Positions 1 through 8,848 of a stretch of 55,914 bases of DNA are shown here, piece by piece (the first letter of the stretch is position 1; each line of letters starts with the position of its first letter). The stretch lies in contig ONBT01000012.1 of the NCBI GenBank assembly GCA_900316075.1, positions 1 to 55,914 on the forward strand, in the 5' to 3' direction. The notes under the pieces were generated by a model, which made no database searches, had not been told where the DNA came from, and saw only the letters and a program-made list of their open reading frames with translations. The translations under genes and the position numbers were made by a program. This DNA comes from an uncultured Lachnospiraceae bacterium. GTDB lineage: Bacteria; Bacillota; Clostridia; Lachnospirales; Lachnospiraceae.

Positions 1-1110
1 CTGGGCGTCGGGACCAATATTTCCGCCGATGACTTCGTCTCCGGCTCCCGTCAGGCGGCCTTGGGCGGGGTGACGACCTATATCGACTTTTTGGACCCCA
101 TCAAGAAGGCGGACGACATCGACCGGGCCTTCTTCGACCGGATGGCGCTCGCAAAGGGCTCGCTTACAGACTACGCCTTCCATACGACCATAGCCAACCC
201 CACGGACCCGCCCGAGGAAATCTGTCAGAAGTCTCTGGAACATGGCATCAACTCCATCAAGCTTTTCACCACCTATGCGGATACGGACCGGCGGACCTAT
301 GAGGCCTATATCTACGACCTTCTGGCCGCCACCCGTCACTTCGGCTGCATTGCTGTCGTCCACTCGGAGGCGGATGACCTGGTCCGGAAGGGAAAGCGGA
401 TTTCCTACCGGAACCTGCAGAAGTCTCGCCCCTCCATCTGCGAGCGGCAGGAGGTTTCGACCCTGGCCGATATGGCCCGGGAAACGGGAGGCCGCCTCTA
501 CATCGTCCACGTCAGCGCAGGCAGCACCCTTGAAATGCTGAAGACGAACTACATGGACGAGCTGTTGCACGGAAATATTACTCTCGAGTCCTGTCCTCAT
601 TACTTTCTATTGAATGAAGAAAAGCTCTTCGGAAACGACGGTTACAAGTACACAATGACGCCGCCCCTGAGGCCTGAGAGGGACCGGGAGCTGATGGTTT
701 CGGACTTTCCCCTGATTTCCACCATCGGGACCGACCACTGCCCCTACACGAAGGAGCAGAAGAACAAGAAGTATACCTCGGAAATCCCCATGGGCATCGG
801 GGGTATCCGCTATTCCTTCCTCAATATGTACAGCCTTTTCGGTCTCGACTGCGTGGACCGCTTCACGAGCGGACCGGCCAGGGCCTATGGACTCACCGGG
901 AAGGGGGCTCTCCTGCCGGGCATGGACGCCGACATCACAGTCTTCAACCCCGACGGGGAAGAGACCGTGGACGATGAGATGAGCGTCTATAACGGAAAGA
1001 CCTACCGGGGGAAGATCGAGACAGTTGTCTCCGGAGGGAAGGCAGTCGTTCTCAAGGGAGAACTGCACGATGAGCGGCAGGGAACCTATATCGGAAGAGG
1101 ACCGCTGTAA
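1..1110 (+). CDS. hyuA: Dihydropyrimidinase/hydantoinase family amidohydrolase, 5' end missing
   Basis: The frame is open from base 1, so the N-terminus, including the usual HxH metal motif, lies upstream of the window; 369 residues are visible. Seen: SIKLF with the lysine that is normally carboxylated to bridge the metals (nt 259-261), VVHSEADD and IVHVSAG histidines, and GTDHCPY near residue 244 carrying the catalytic Asp. These are hallmarks of cyclic-amide hydrolases (dihydropyrimidinase, hydantoinase), which open heterocyclic rings. Position at the head of an ssnA/ygfK/ygeX/ygeY/molybdenum hydroxylase block suggests it opens a purine-derived ring. That substrate is inferred. Allantoinase is a less likely alternative. 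Confidence 0.9.
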   Translation: MGVGTNISADDFVSGSRQAALGGVTTYIDFLDPIKKADDIDRAFFDRMALAKGSLTDYAFHTTIANPTDPPEEICQKSLEHGINSIKLFTTYADTDRRTYEAYIYDLLAATRHFGCIAVVHSEADDLVRKGKRISYRNLQKSRPSICERQEVSTLADMARETGGRLYIVHVSAGSTLEMLKTNYMDELLHGNITLESCPHYFLLNEEKLFGNDGYKYTMTPPLRPERDRELMVSDFPLISTIGTDHCPYTKEQKNKKYTSEIPMGIGGIRYSFLNMYSLFGLDCVDRFTSGPARAYGLTGKGALLPGMDADITVFNPDGEETVDDEMSVYNGKTYRGKIETVVSGGKAVVLKGELHDERQGTYIGRGPL

Positions 1111-1210
1111 ATTCAGGCCTGAAACAATTCCGGACAGGCAGCAGAGACAGACATTTTCGGCTGTCAACCGGGAGAAGGGAATCCTGAAATTAGAATAAGA
1201 GGCGAAGCGT

Positions 1211-3325
1211 ATGGATATTTCGACGCCGGTTGTGAAAAAAGACCACGAAGTGAAAATGAGCGGGCGGGCCGAGTACATCGCCGACCACCCCTTCCCCGGG
1301 GAGATCTGGGGGACTATGGTCCGGTCCACGGTGCCTTTCGGAAAGATCCGCTCAATCAAGCTTCCGGACCTGCCGGAGGGCTATACAGCCGTGACGGCGG
1401 ACGACGTGCCCGGAGAGAACCTCCTGAAGGTCGTGACTAGTGAGCAGCCCATCTTTGCCGGAGATACGGTCCGTTTCCTCGGGGAGGGCATCCTCATGAT
1501 CACGGGTCCGGACCTGACTGAAGTGAAGCGGCTGGCCGCGGAGACCGAAGTCACCTATGAAGAATATGAGCCCGTCCTCTCCCTCGATGAGGCGACCGAT
1601 ACCTGCGCCCATTATCACTTCACCAAGGGACGGGCGATGGATGAAGTCTTTGCGGAAGCCGCGGAGGTCATCGAAGAGACCTTCACCACCGGCTACCAGG
1701 AGCAGGCCTACCTGGAGCCCCAGGGGGCCGTGGGAGTCTACAAAGACGGCAGGGCAGAAATCTTCGGCTCTATGCAGTGCCCCTACTATGTGAAGAATGC
1801 CTGCAAGCAGACCATGGGTCTCGATGACGACCACGTGCGGATCGTGCAGATGACGACCGGAGGCGGTTTCGGAGGGAAAGAAGATTATCCTTCTTTGATC
1901 GGCTGCCAGGTGGCTGTGGCGGCAAAGAAGACCGGACACCCGGTCCGCATGATCCTAAACCGCCGGGAGGATATGGCCTCCACCCCCAAGCGGCACCCTT
2001 CGAAGATTACATATAAGGTGGCTCTCGATGGTTCGAAGCATATTACAGGGATTAAAGCCGACATACTATTGGACGCGGGGGCGTATGCGGGCCTTTCCGA
2101 CGTGGTCCTGCAGCGGTCCCTCCTTTCCGCCATCGGCTGCTACAATATCGAGAATACGGATATCACCGGGGCGGCCATGCTTACAAACCTGGTTTCGAAC
2201 GGGGCCTATAGAGGTTTCGGGGCACCCCAGAGCTTTTTTGCGATTGAGACCATGATGGACCATATCGCTTATAAACTTGGCAAAGACCCTCTGGACTTCA
2301 AGAAGGAATACTTCGTGAAGCAGGGGGACATCACCTGCTCGGAAGGGGTCTTCCACCACCACGTGCCGATTCCGGAGATGCTTGAAAAGGCTGAGGAACT
2401 CACGGATTACAGCAGCAAGTACGCGGAATATAAGAAGCCCCAGACCGGACGTTTCAGAAAGGGTATTGGCATGTCCATGGTCTTTCATGGCTGCGGCTTT
2501 ACCGGGGCGGCCGAGAAGGAATTCATCAAGGCCGTCGTGAAGATTCATAAGTATGCGGACGACACGGTGGAGATCCTGGCCTCGAATTCGGACATCGGCC
2601 AGGGCATCAAGACGACCTTTGCAAAGATTGTGGCCGAGGGACTGGGCATTCCCCTTTCGGACGTGAAGATTGAAAACCCGGATACGGACCGGGTGCCGGA
2701 TTCGGGTCCCACGGTGGCTTCCCGGTCTCTGATGATCGTGGGAAAGCTCCTGGAGCGGGCTGCTGCCCGGCTGAAGGCAGAGTGGAAGCCGGGAGAAGAG
2801 CAGGAAGTGGAAGAGCACTATAAACATCCGGACTTCATGCTTCCCTGGGACGGCAAAGCCTTCCACGGGGATGCCTACCCCACCTACTCCTGGGCCCTGA
2901 ACGTCGTGGAACTTGAACTCGATACCCTGACGGGCCAGTCCAGACTCTTAAGTGTCTGCGGGATTTTCGACGTGGGAAAGGACATAGACCGGACCATCAT
3001 GGTGGGCCAGGCCCAGGGCGGCATGCTGCAGGGCCTCGGCTACGGCTCCATTGAAAATATGGAAACGAAAGAAGGGCGGGTACTGCAGAATTCCTTTACG
3101 GACTATATGATTCCGACCGCCGAGGATACGGTGCCCTTTCAGATTGCCTTCATAGATAATCCTTATGACGGAGGGCCCAAAGGGGCCAAGGGGGCCGGGG
3201 AACTGACCCTGGTCGGAGCGGCTCCGGCCTTTGAGGCGGCGGTGGAGCAGGCCAGCGGGAAGCGCTTTTTCTCCATCCCCCTGACTCCGGAGAAGGTGCT
3301 TATGGCCCTTTCTGAGAAAGGCTGA
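1211..3325 (+). CDS. xdhA: Xanthine dehydrogenase-family molybdenum-binding subunit
   Basis: A 704-residue Mo-binding subunit of the xanthine dehydrogenase/aldehyde oxidoreductase superfamily. Seen: the N-terminal a/b-hammerhead (GRAEYIADH), GGGFGGKED near residue 220, AYRGFGAPQ, and C-terminal GAKGAGELTLVG whose Glu matches the family's catalytic base. ATG 1211 has a GAGG Shine-Dalgarno about 8 nt upstream. Iron-sulfur and FAD subunits follow directly, so this is a three-subunit enzyme that hydroxylates a purine or other N-heterocycle at the molybdenum centre. The exact substrate cannot be read from sequence. It differs clearly from the fused hydroxylase at 11645. Confidence 0.92.
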   Translation: MDISTPVVKKDHEVKMSGRAEYIADHPFPGEIWGTMVRSTVPFGKIRSIKLPDLPEGYTAVTADDVPGENLLKVVTSEQPIFAGDTVRFLGEGILMITGPDLTEVKRLAAETEVTYEEYEPVLSLDEATDTCAHYHFTKGRAMDEVFAEAAEVIEETFTTGYQEQAYLEPQGAVGVYKDGRAEIFGSMQCPYYVKNACKQTMGLDDDHVRIVQMTTGGGFGGKEDYPSLIGCQVAVAAKKTGHPVRMILNRREDMASTPKRHPSKITYKVALDGSKHITGIKADILLDAGAYAGLSDVVLQRSLLSAIGCYNIENTDITGAAMLTNLVSNGAYRGFGAPQSFFAIETMMDHIAYKLGKDPLDFKKEYFVKQGDITCSEGVFHHHVPIPEMLEKAEELTDYSSKYAEYKKPQTGRFRKGIGMSMVFHGCGFTGAAEKEFIKAVVKIHKYADDTVEILASNSDIGQGIKTTFAKIVAEGLGIPLSDVKIENPDTDRVPDSGPTVASRSLMIVGKLLERAAARLKAEWKPGEEQEVEEHYKHPDFMLPWDGKAFHGDAYPTYSWALNVVELELDTLTGQSRLLSVCGIFDVGKDIDRTIMVGQAQGGMLQGLGYGSIENMETKEGRVLQNSFTDYMIPTAEDTVPFQIAFIDNPYDGGPKGAKGAGELTLVGAAPAFEAAVEQASGKRFFSIPLTPEKVLMALSEKG

Positions 3326-3418
3326 AGCAAACGGCAGTGCCTTTTCAGAAAAAGTCTGAAGCGGCCTTTCCGGGCCAGCAGCAACTACAGATTTACTTCA
3401 TGAAGACAGGTGTTCATC

Positions 3419-3886
3419 ATGATCGAATTTACTTTGAATGGAAAAGCGGTAGAGAGTCAGGCCGGCCCCACGGACCGGCTCCTTGACGTCCTCCGGAATG
3501 AGTTCGGCTGCCGGGGCCCCAAGGAGGGCTGCGGGGAAGGCGAGTGCGGGGCCTGCTCCTGCCTCGTGGACGGGAAGCTCATGAATTCCTGTATTACGCC
3601 GGCGGGAGCCGTGGCCGGGCGGACAGTCGTCACCCTCGACGGCTTCCGGGATACAGACCAGTACAAGCTTTTGGACCAGACCTTCGCCGAGGCCGGGGCC
3701 GTCCAGTGCGGCTTCTGCACCCCCGGCATGATCATGGCCGCCCAGGCCCTGCTTTCAAAGAACCCCCATCCCACAGAGCAGGAAATCCGTTTGGCAATTT
3801 CCGGCAACCTCTGCCGCTGCACCGGCTACAATATGATCATAAACGCCATCTCCCTGGCGGCGGAAAGGGGGAAGGGGTTATGGTAA
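3419..3886 (+). CDS. xdhC: Xanthine dehydrogenase-family 2Fe-2S subunit
   Basis: A 155-residue iron-sulfur subunit. Seen: a plant-type [2Fe-2S] motif (GCGEGECGACSCLVDG) and the second alpha-helical [2Fe-2S] motif (CGFCTPGM, then CRCTGY). It passes electrons from the Mo subunit encoded upstream to the FAD subunit downstream. ATG 3419 is preferred over the in-frame GTG at 3410 because an AGG lies at a suitable distance and MIEFTLNGK is the normal family start. The last codons overlap the start of the FAD subunit gene, indicating translational coupling. The symbol follows E. coli usage for the iron-sulfur subunit and is not the XdhC assembly factor. Confidence 0.92.
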   Translation: MIEFTLNGKAVESQAGPTDRLLDVLRNEFGCRGPKEGCGEGECGACSCLVDGKLMNSCITPAGAVAGRTVVTLDGFRDTDQYKLLDQTFAEAGAVQCGFCTPGMIMAAQALLSKNPHPTEQEIRLAISGNLCRCTGYNMIINAISLAAERGKGLW

Positions 3887-4731
3887 GGACATATTATCCT
3901 GATACTGCCTATGAAGCAATGAAGGCCCGATCAGAAGCACCCGGGGCCCTTCTCGTAAGCGGGGGCACCGACGTGATGGTGCGAAAGCCCGCATATGAGG
4001 CTGTCATTATTCTAAACGGGGCGGGGGACCTTGCGGAAATACGGCAGGAGGAGGACGGAAGCCTTTTCGTCGGGGCGGAAGTCACCTATGCCGATATGAT
4101 GCAGGACCACCGGATCCCGGAAATCTTCCGTACCTGCATCCCCGGCATCGCTTCACCGGCCATACGCAATGCGGGTACTATGACCGGCAACATCTGCAAC
4201 GCCTCCCCGGCCGGGGACACCCTGCCGGTCCTTTCCATCATGGATGCTCAAGTGGTCATCGGAAGCCTGGACGCCTCCGGGCAGGAGGTGAGCAGGACAG
4301 AAGGCCTTCTTTCCTTCATTCAGGGAATCCGGAAGATTGACCTTCTGCCGACGGAAGTGGTCCTCGGGGTCCGGCTTCCGCTTTCCAATTGGGAAAGGCA
4401 GAATGTGTGCTATTATCAGAAGGTGGGTTCCCGCCGGGCTGAGTCCATTTCGAAGGCTTCTTTCGCAGCAAGTGCCCGGGTGGAGGACGGCACGATCAAA
4501 GACTTTCGGGCTTCCTGGGGATCGGTCGGAATCAAGCCCGTCCGATTTCCTGACCTGGAGAAAAAATATGCAGGGACTCCGGTCTCTGATCTGAAGGCCC
4601 GGAAGGAGGCAGTGACGGCGGATTTCATCGAAGGCATTCATCCGATTGACGACCAGCGCTCTACCGCCGCCTACCGCAGACAGGTCTCAGCCAATCTCTT
4701 TTCGGATTTCATTGACAGTCTGGGAGGCTGA
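3880..4731 (+). CDS. xdhB: Xanthine dehydrogenase-family FAD-binding subunit
   Basis: A 283-residue FAD subunit of the CO dehydrogenase/XDH flavoprotein family. Seen: LLVSGGTDVMV for FAD pyrophosphate binding and NAGTMTGNICNASPAGDTLP, the family flavin signature. ATG 3880 overlaps the stop of the iron-sulfur gene by 7 nt; a longer in-frame extension back to 3544 runs through that gene and is not real. The protein takes electrons from the [2Fe-2S] subunit and reduces NAD or another acceptor. With its two neighbours it completes a heterotrimeric hydroxylase. Confidence 0.9.
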   Translation: MVRTYYPDTAYEAMKARSEAPGALLVSGGTDVMVRKPAYEAVIILNGAGDLAEIRQEEDGSLFVGAEVTYADMMQDHRIPEIFRTCIPGIASPAIRNAGTMTGNICNASPAGDTLPVLSIMDAQVVIGSLDASGQEVSRTEGLLSFIQGIRKIDLLPTEVVLGVRLPLSNWERQNVCYYQKVGSRRAESISKASFAASARVEDGTIKDFRASWGSVGIKPVRFPDLEKKYAGTPVSDLKARKEAVTADFIEGIHPIDDQRSTAAYRRQVSANLFSDFIDSLGG

Positions 4732-4733
4732 AA

Positions 4734-6062
4734 TTGCAGCTCATACGACACGCCCTGATTTATACGGGGGCGGAAGAAGGAAGAATTATTCATAATGGGG
4801 CCGTAGCCATTGACGGAGCCTTCATCAAAGAAGTCGGAGAGGATTCCGTCCTTGCGGCCAGGTACCCGGAGGCGGAAGCCCTGGATGCAGGGGGAAAGCT
4901 CTGCATGCCGGGTCTTATAAACGCCCATGAGCACATCTACAGCGAGTTTGCCCGGGGCTGCGCCTTCCCGGGCGGGCCCTCCCACGGCTTCCTCGATGTC
5001 TTGGAGAAGGTCTGGTGGCCCCTGGACCGGGCATTATCCAAAGAGGACATCTATTACAGCGCCCTCTGTGCCTATATTGAGTGCATCAAAAACGGGGTGA
5101 CCACGGTCATCGACCACCACGCCGGCTACGGGGCCATCGAAGGCAGCCTTTCTGAAATCGCAAAGGCGGCAGACCAGACCGGGGTCCGGACCTGTCTCTG
5201 CTGCGAGGTATCGGACCGGGACGGCTTTTCCAAGTGCCGCAAGGCCATAGACGAAAACGCTTCTTTCATTGAAGAGACGGCCCGGAAGAATTCTTCCATG
5301 CAGAAAGCCCTCTTCGGCCTCCATGCATCCTTTACCCTTTCGGAGGAGACCCTGCAGGCCGTCCGCCGGGCAAATGAGAGCGGGGCAGGCTACCACGTCC
5401 ATATCGCCGAAGGGGCTTATGACGAGAAGGACTGCGAAGAGAAGTACGGCTGCTCCATTGTGGAACGCTTTGAAAAGGAAGGTATTCTGGGCCCTTCGAC
5501 CATAGCGGCCCACTGTATCCATATCAGCGAAAAGGACATGGGGATTCTGAAGGACACGGATACCATGGTGGTCCACAATCCCGAGTCCAATATGAACAAT
5601 GCCGTCGGTTCCCCCAATGTTCTGGCCATGTACGACAGGGGCATCACCCTGGGCCTGGGAACGGACGGCTACGGGCAGGACATGCTCCGCTCCATGCAGA
5701 CAGCTGCCATTCTGCAGAAGTACCGGCACGGAGAACCGGCCCGGGGGACGGGAGAGGCGGAAAGCCTCCTTTTTTCCGGAAATCCGGAAATCGTCCGCCG
5801 CATCTTCGGCGTATCCGCCGGAAACTTAAAGGAAGGGGCGGCTGCCGATATTATTCTCATGAACTATGCGCCCTTCACTCCGCTCAATGAAAATACAGTC
5901 GAAAGCCACCTCCTCTTCGGCCTGACCGGGGCCCTGACGGACACGGTCCTGATCAACGGGCGCCTTGTCATGCAGGGGCGGAAGGTCCTGACCGTGGACG
6001 AGGAGGCCATAGACCGGGAGGCCCGGAAGCTGGCGGAAGGCCTGTGGCAGCGAATCCGGTAA
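4734..6062 (+). CDS. ssnA: Putative aminohydrolase SsnA
   Basis: A 442-residue metal-dependent amidohydrolase resembling SsnA and the guanine/chlorohydrolase deaminases. Seen: GLINAHEHIYSEFARG with the HxH metal ligands, HIAEGAYDE, AAHCIHI and the catalytic GLGTDGYG. The start is TTG 4734, chosen because GGGAGG lies just upstream and no ATG is near. It sits 2 nt after xdhB, so translation is probably coupled. SsnA is a constant member of anaerobic purine-catabolic clusters, where a ring deamination or hydrolysis role is assumed. The reaction here is inferred from family and context. Confidence 0.9.
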   Translation: MQLIRHALIYTGAEEGRIIHNGAVAIDGAFIKEVGEDSVLAARYPEAEALDAGGKLCMPGLINAHEHIYSEFARGCAFPGGPSHGFLDVLEKVWWPLDRALSKEDIYYSALCAYIECIKNGVTTVIDHHAGYGAIEGSLSEIAKAADQTGVRTCLCCEVSDRDGFSKCRKAIDENASFIEETARKNSSMQKALFGLHASFTLSEETLQAVRRANESGAGYHVHIAEGAYDEKDCEEKYGCSIVERFEKEGILGPSTIAAHCIHISEKDMGILKDTDTMVVHNPESNMNNAVGSPNVLAMYDRGITLGLGTDGYGQDMLRSMQTAAILQKYRHGEPARGTGEAESLLFSGNPEIVRRIFGVSAGNLKEGAAADIILMNYAPFTPLNENTVESHLLFGLTGALTDTVLINGRLVMQGRKVLTVDEEAIDREARKLAEGLWQRIR

Positions 6063-6131
6063 TGCTTTTCAGGTGCGCGTATTTTGTATAGGATCGGGCG
6101 TTTTTGACGGCAAAGGATGCTGGAGGATGCC

Positions 6132-7592
6132 ATGAATGAGATGAAAGCCTGTGACTTCGGCGCGGAGCTCACACATCTTCTGACAGAATTCAAGAAAGAC
6201 GGGACTTTTGAGCAGGTCCCTTTCGCAGAGGGGCCCGGGGACGAACGGGTTGGCATTGCGGCCGGCCCCCATACCCAGACAGCGGCGGGAATTATTTCCT
6301 GCTGGGCTGCCGGGGCGGGCGTCATCGAGCTGAAAACCGTCCAGGTCCTCTCCGGAAAGGAACTGGGCCTCACGAAGCCCTGCATCTATGTCGGGGACGC
6401 AGTTTATAATACCGAGTGGTCGTCGGAATTCCCCGCGGAAACCGCGGCGGAGGAATATATCGGGGCCTACCTTCTGATTCGGGTGCTGTCGAAGGAATTC
6501 TCCCTGGAGCGCCTGCCCCGCCTCGTTGCCAGCGTCGGCTACGACCTGAAGGGAATCAAGTCCAAGCCGGTGACGGCTTTTCTTTGTTCCATGAAGGACG
6601 CTTCGGAAAATGCCGCCTGGAAGAGGGACATCAAATATCTGAGGAAGCATGTGAAGGAATTTTCCCGTGTCACGGCAAAGGACATAGATGCAATTGAGAA
6701 GGAGACCTGCATCGCAGATACCGTAACCCTTTCCACCATGCACGGGTGCCCCAGGGAGGAAGTCTATGATATCGCTTCCTACCTGCTGGGACAGGGCTTC
6801 CACACCTTCGTGAAGCTGAATCCCACGATTATCGGCCGGGAAAATGTATATAAGCTTTTGAAGGCCCACGGCTTTGAGGAAGAGATTCCGGAAAGCGTCT
6901 TCGAGCAGGAACTGGGCATGAATGCGGCCGTGGACCTGATTGAGCGCCTGTCTGCCGATGCCTACCGCCAGGACCTCTGCTTCGGGGTCAAGCTCACGAA
7001 TACCCTGCCGGTGGCCATCAAAAAGCAGGAGCTTTCCGGCAGTACCATGTACCTTTCGGGCAAGGCCCTCTACAGCCTTTCCCTGATGGCGGCGGGCCTG
7101 ATCGCGGCCACCTGCCCCGGGGTCCCCATTTCCTTCTCGGGCGGGGCCGACCGGTGGAATGTGGGGAACCTGCTCTATGCGGGCATCTGCACGGTGACGG
7201 TCTGCTCCATTCTCCTGAAGGCCGGAGGCTACAAGAACTTCCTGCCCCTTCTCGAGGCGGCCCAGTCGGTTCCCTACACCCGCCATCCCAACCATGTGCT
7301 CCTGCACGAGCTTTCCGAGAAGGCCCTGACGGACCCCCATTACGATGCGGCAGTCCGGAAAGTGCAGGAGCGGCTGCCCCGCTACTCTCCCCGCTGCGCC
7401 TTCTGCGAAAACTGCGTGGACGTCTGCCCCAACCGGGCCAATGTCCGCCTTGCGGTAAACGGCGGCTTTGCCGTCCTTCATATCGAAGAGCGCTGCAACG
7501 AGTGCGGGGTCTGCGCGGCCTCCTGCCGTCTGGGGCATGAGCCCTATAAGGAGAAGGAAGCATGGAAAGGAGCTTTTTCCGATGGGCTTTGA
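6132..7592 (+). CDS. ygfK: YgfK-like protein, short form without the FAD/NAD reductase domain
   Basis: 486 residues matching the two ends of YgfK. The N-terminal part is a dihydroorotate dehydrogenase-like TIM barrel (AAGPHTQTAAGI, ELKTVQVLSGKEL, NTEWSSEF, TLSTMHGCP, VKLNPTI, GVKLTNTL). The C-terminus carries two 4Fe-4S motifs (CAFCENCVDVCPNRANV and CNECGVCAASC). Enterobacterial YgfK is about 1030 residues, with a GltD-like FAD/NAD(P) domain between these parts; here it is absent and the barrel runs straight into the ferredoxin. The old name 'selenate reductase' is unreliable; it is probably a reductase of a purine-derived intermediate. ATG 6132 has GGAGG 5 nt upstream; ATG 6117 lacks a proper site. 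Confidence 0.85.
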   Translation: MNEMKACDFGAELTHLLTEFKKDGTFEQVPFAEGPGDERVGIAAGPHTQTAAGIISCWAAGAGVIELKTVQVLSGKELGLTKPCIYVGDAVYNTEWSSEFPAETAAEEYIGAYLLIRVLSKEFSLERLPRLVASVGYDLKGIKSKPVTAFLCSMKDASENAAWKRDIKYLRKHVKEFSRVTAKDIDAIEKETCIADTVTLSTMHGCPREEVYDIASYLLGQGFHTFVKLNPTIIGRENVYKLLKAHGFEEEIPESVFEQELGMNAAVDLIERLSADAYRQDLCFGVKLTNTLPVAIKKQELSGSTMYLSGKALYSLSLMAAGLIAATCPGVPISFSGGADRWNVGNLLYAGICTVTVCSILLKAGGYKNFLPLLEAAQSVPYTRHPNHVLLHELSEKALTDPHYDAAVRKVQERLPRYSPRCAFCENCVDVCPNRANVRLAVNGGFAVLHIEERCNECGVCAASCRLGHEPYKEKEAWKGAFSDGL

Positions 7593-8784
7593 ACTCATAG
7601 AGAATAATGAAAAAAAGAAGGTCGGAGACACCTCCTTTCTGGATGTAAAGACCGCCCGGGCTGTGAGAAAATATCACGCGACCTTTCCCCAGTATCAGAA
7701 AACGCCCCTGCGGCGGCTTTCCTCCCTGGCGGCGGCCCTCGGCGTGAAGGATATCTATGTCAAGGACGAGTCCTTCCGCTTCGGCCTGAATGCTTTCAAA
7801 GTTTTGGGCGGAAGCTACGCCATAGGGACTGTAATCGCAAAAAAGCTGGGTATCCCGCCGGAAGCACTGACTTATGGCCTCATCACGTCGGAAGAGACGA
7901 AGAAGGCCTTGGGTCCGGTGACCTTCATCTCCGCCACGGACGGAAATCATGGCCGGGGCGTGGCCTGGTCGGCCCGGGAGCTGGGACAGAAGTCCGTCAT
8001 CTATATGCCGAAGGGGTCTGCAAAGGAGCGCTATGACAATATCGTTTCCTGCGGGGCTTCCTGCACCATCACGGATTTAAACTATGATGACGCAGTGCGG
8101 AAGGCCGACGCGGACGCAAAGGAAAACGGCTGGGTCTTGGTCCAGGACACCTCCTGGCCCGGCTATGAAGAAATTCCCAGGGCCATCATGCAGGGCTATA
8201 CGACCTTGTCTCTGGAGACCTATGAACAGCTTGACGGGGTCATTCCGAGCCACATCTTCCTGCAGGCAGGGGTCGGCTCCTTTGCCTCCAGTGCCACGGC
8301 CCTCTTCACGGAGGCCTTCGGCAAAGAGCATAAGCCCGTCATCACCATCGTGGAGCCCAACGAAGCGGCCTGTATCTATAAGACCATGAAGGCAGCGGAC
8401 GGAAAGCTCCATCCGGTCACGGGCGACATGAATTCCATCATGGCCGGCCTCTGCTGCGGCGAACCCGTGACGGTGGGCATCGATATCCTGAGAACCTATG
8501 CGGACTACTTCATTTCCGAGCCGGATTATGCGGCAGCCGACGGTATGCGGGTTCTCTCCTCCCCTCTGGGAGCAGATGAGCGGATTGTGAGCGGAGAGAG
8601 CGGGGCGGCCGCCTTCGGAGCCGCCTACGAGCTGCTGACGGATAAGGCCTTGTCTTCCTGTAAAGAGAAGCTGGGACTCGATGAGTCGTCGGTCCTCCTC
8701 TTCGTCAGCACCGAAGGGGCGACGGACCGGGTCAATTACCGGAATATCGTGTGGAACGGGGCCTACGCAAGGCCTGTGGTTTGA
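7582..8784 (+). CDS. dpaL: Diaminopropionate ammonia-lyase YgeX
   Basis: A 400-residue PLP enzyme of fold type II. Seen: FGLNAFKVLGG containing the Schiff-base Lys, SATDGNHGRGVAWSA for cofactor phosphate binding, and a glycine-rich QAGVGSFASSA loop. DpaL/YgeX converts 2,3-diaminopropionate to pyruvate and ammonia. ATG 7582 follows GAAAGGAG and overlaps the end of ygfK by 11 nt; an extension back to 7468 would read through ygfK. In purine-catabolic clusters this enzyme is thought to handle a diaminopropionate-like product of ring breakdown, giving pyruvate and ammonia. Confidence 0.93.
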   Translation: MGFELIENNEKKKVGDTSFLDVKTARAVRKYHATFPQYQKTPLRRLSSLAAALGVKDIYVKDESFRFGLNAFKVLGGSYAIGTVIAKKLGIPPEALTYGLITSEETKKALGPVTFISATDGNHGRGVAWSARELGQKSVIYMPKGSAKERYDNIVSCGASCTITDLNYDDAVRKADADAKENGWVLVQDTSWPGYEEIPRAIMQGYTTLSLETYEQLDGVIPSHIFLQAGVGSFASSATALFTEAFGKEHKPVITIVEPNEAACIYKTMKAADGKLHPVTGDMNSIMAGLCCGEPVTVGIDILRTYADYFISEPDYAAADGMRVLSSPLGADERIVSGESGAAAFGAAYELLTDKALSSCKEKLGLDESSVLLFVSTEGATDRVNYRNIVWNGAYARPVV

Positions 8785-8848
8785 TATCGGAAAATATTAT
8801 TATAATACATAAATACTTGCGGCGGGAGCCGGACAAGAGGAGAGAGAA

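Noticed and set aside
607-1359. 250-aa minus-strand ORF opposite hydantoinase and xdhA
   Set aside because: A shadow frame of two well-supported genes in GC-rich DNA; the same holds for the other long antisense frames, e.g. at 5034-5729 and 26453-26923.
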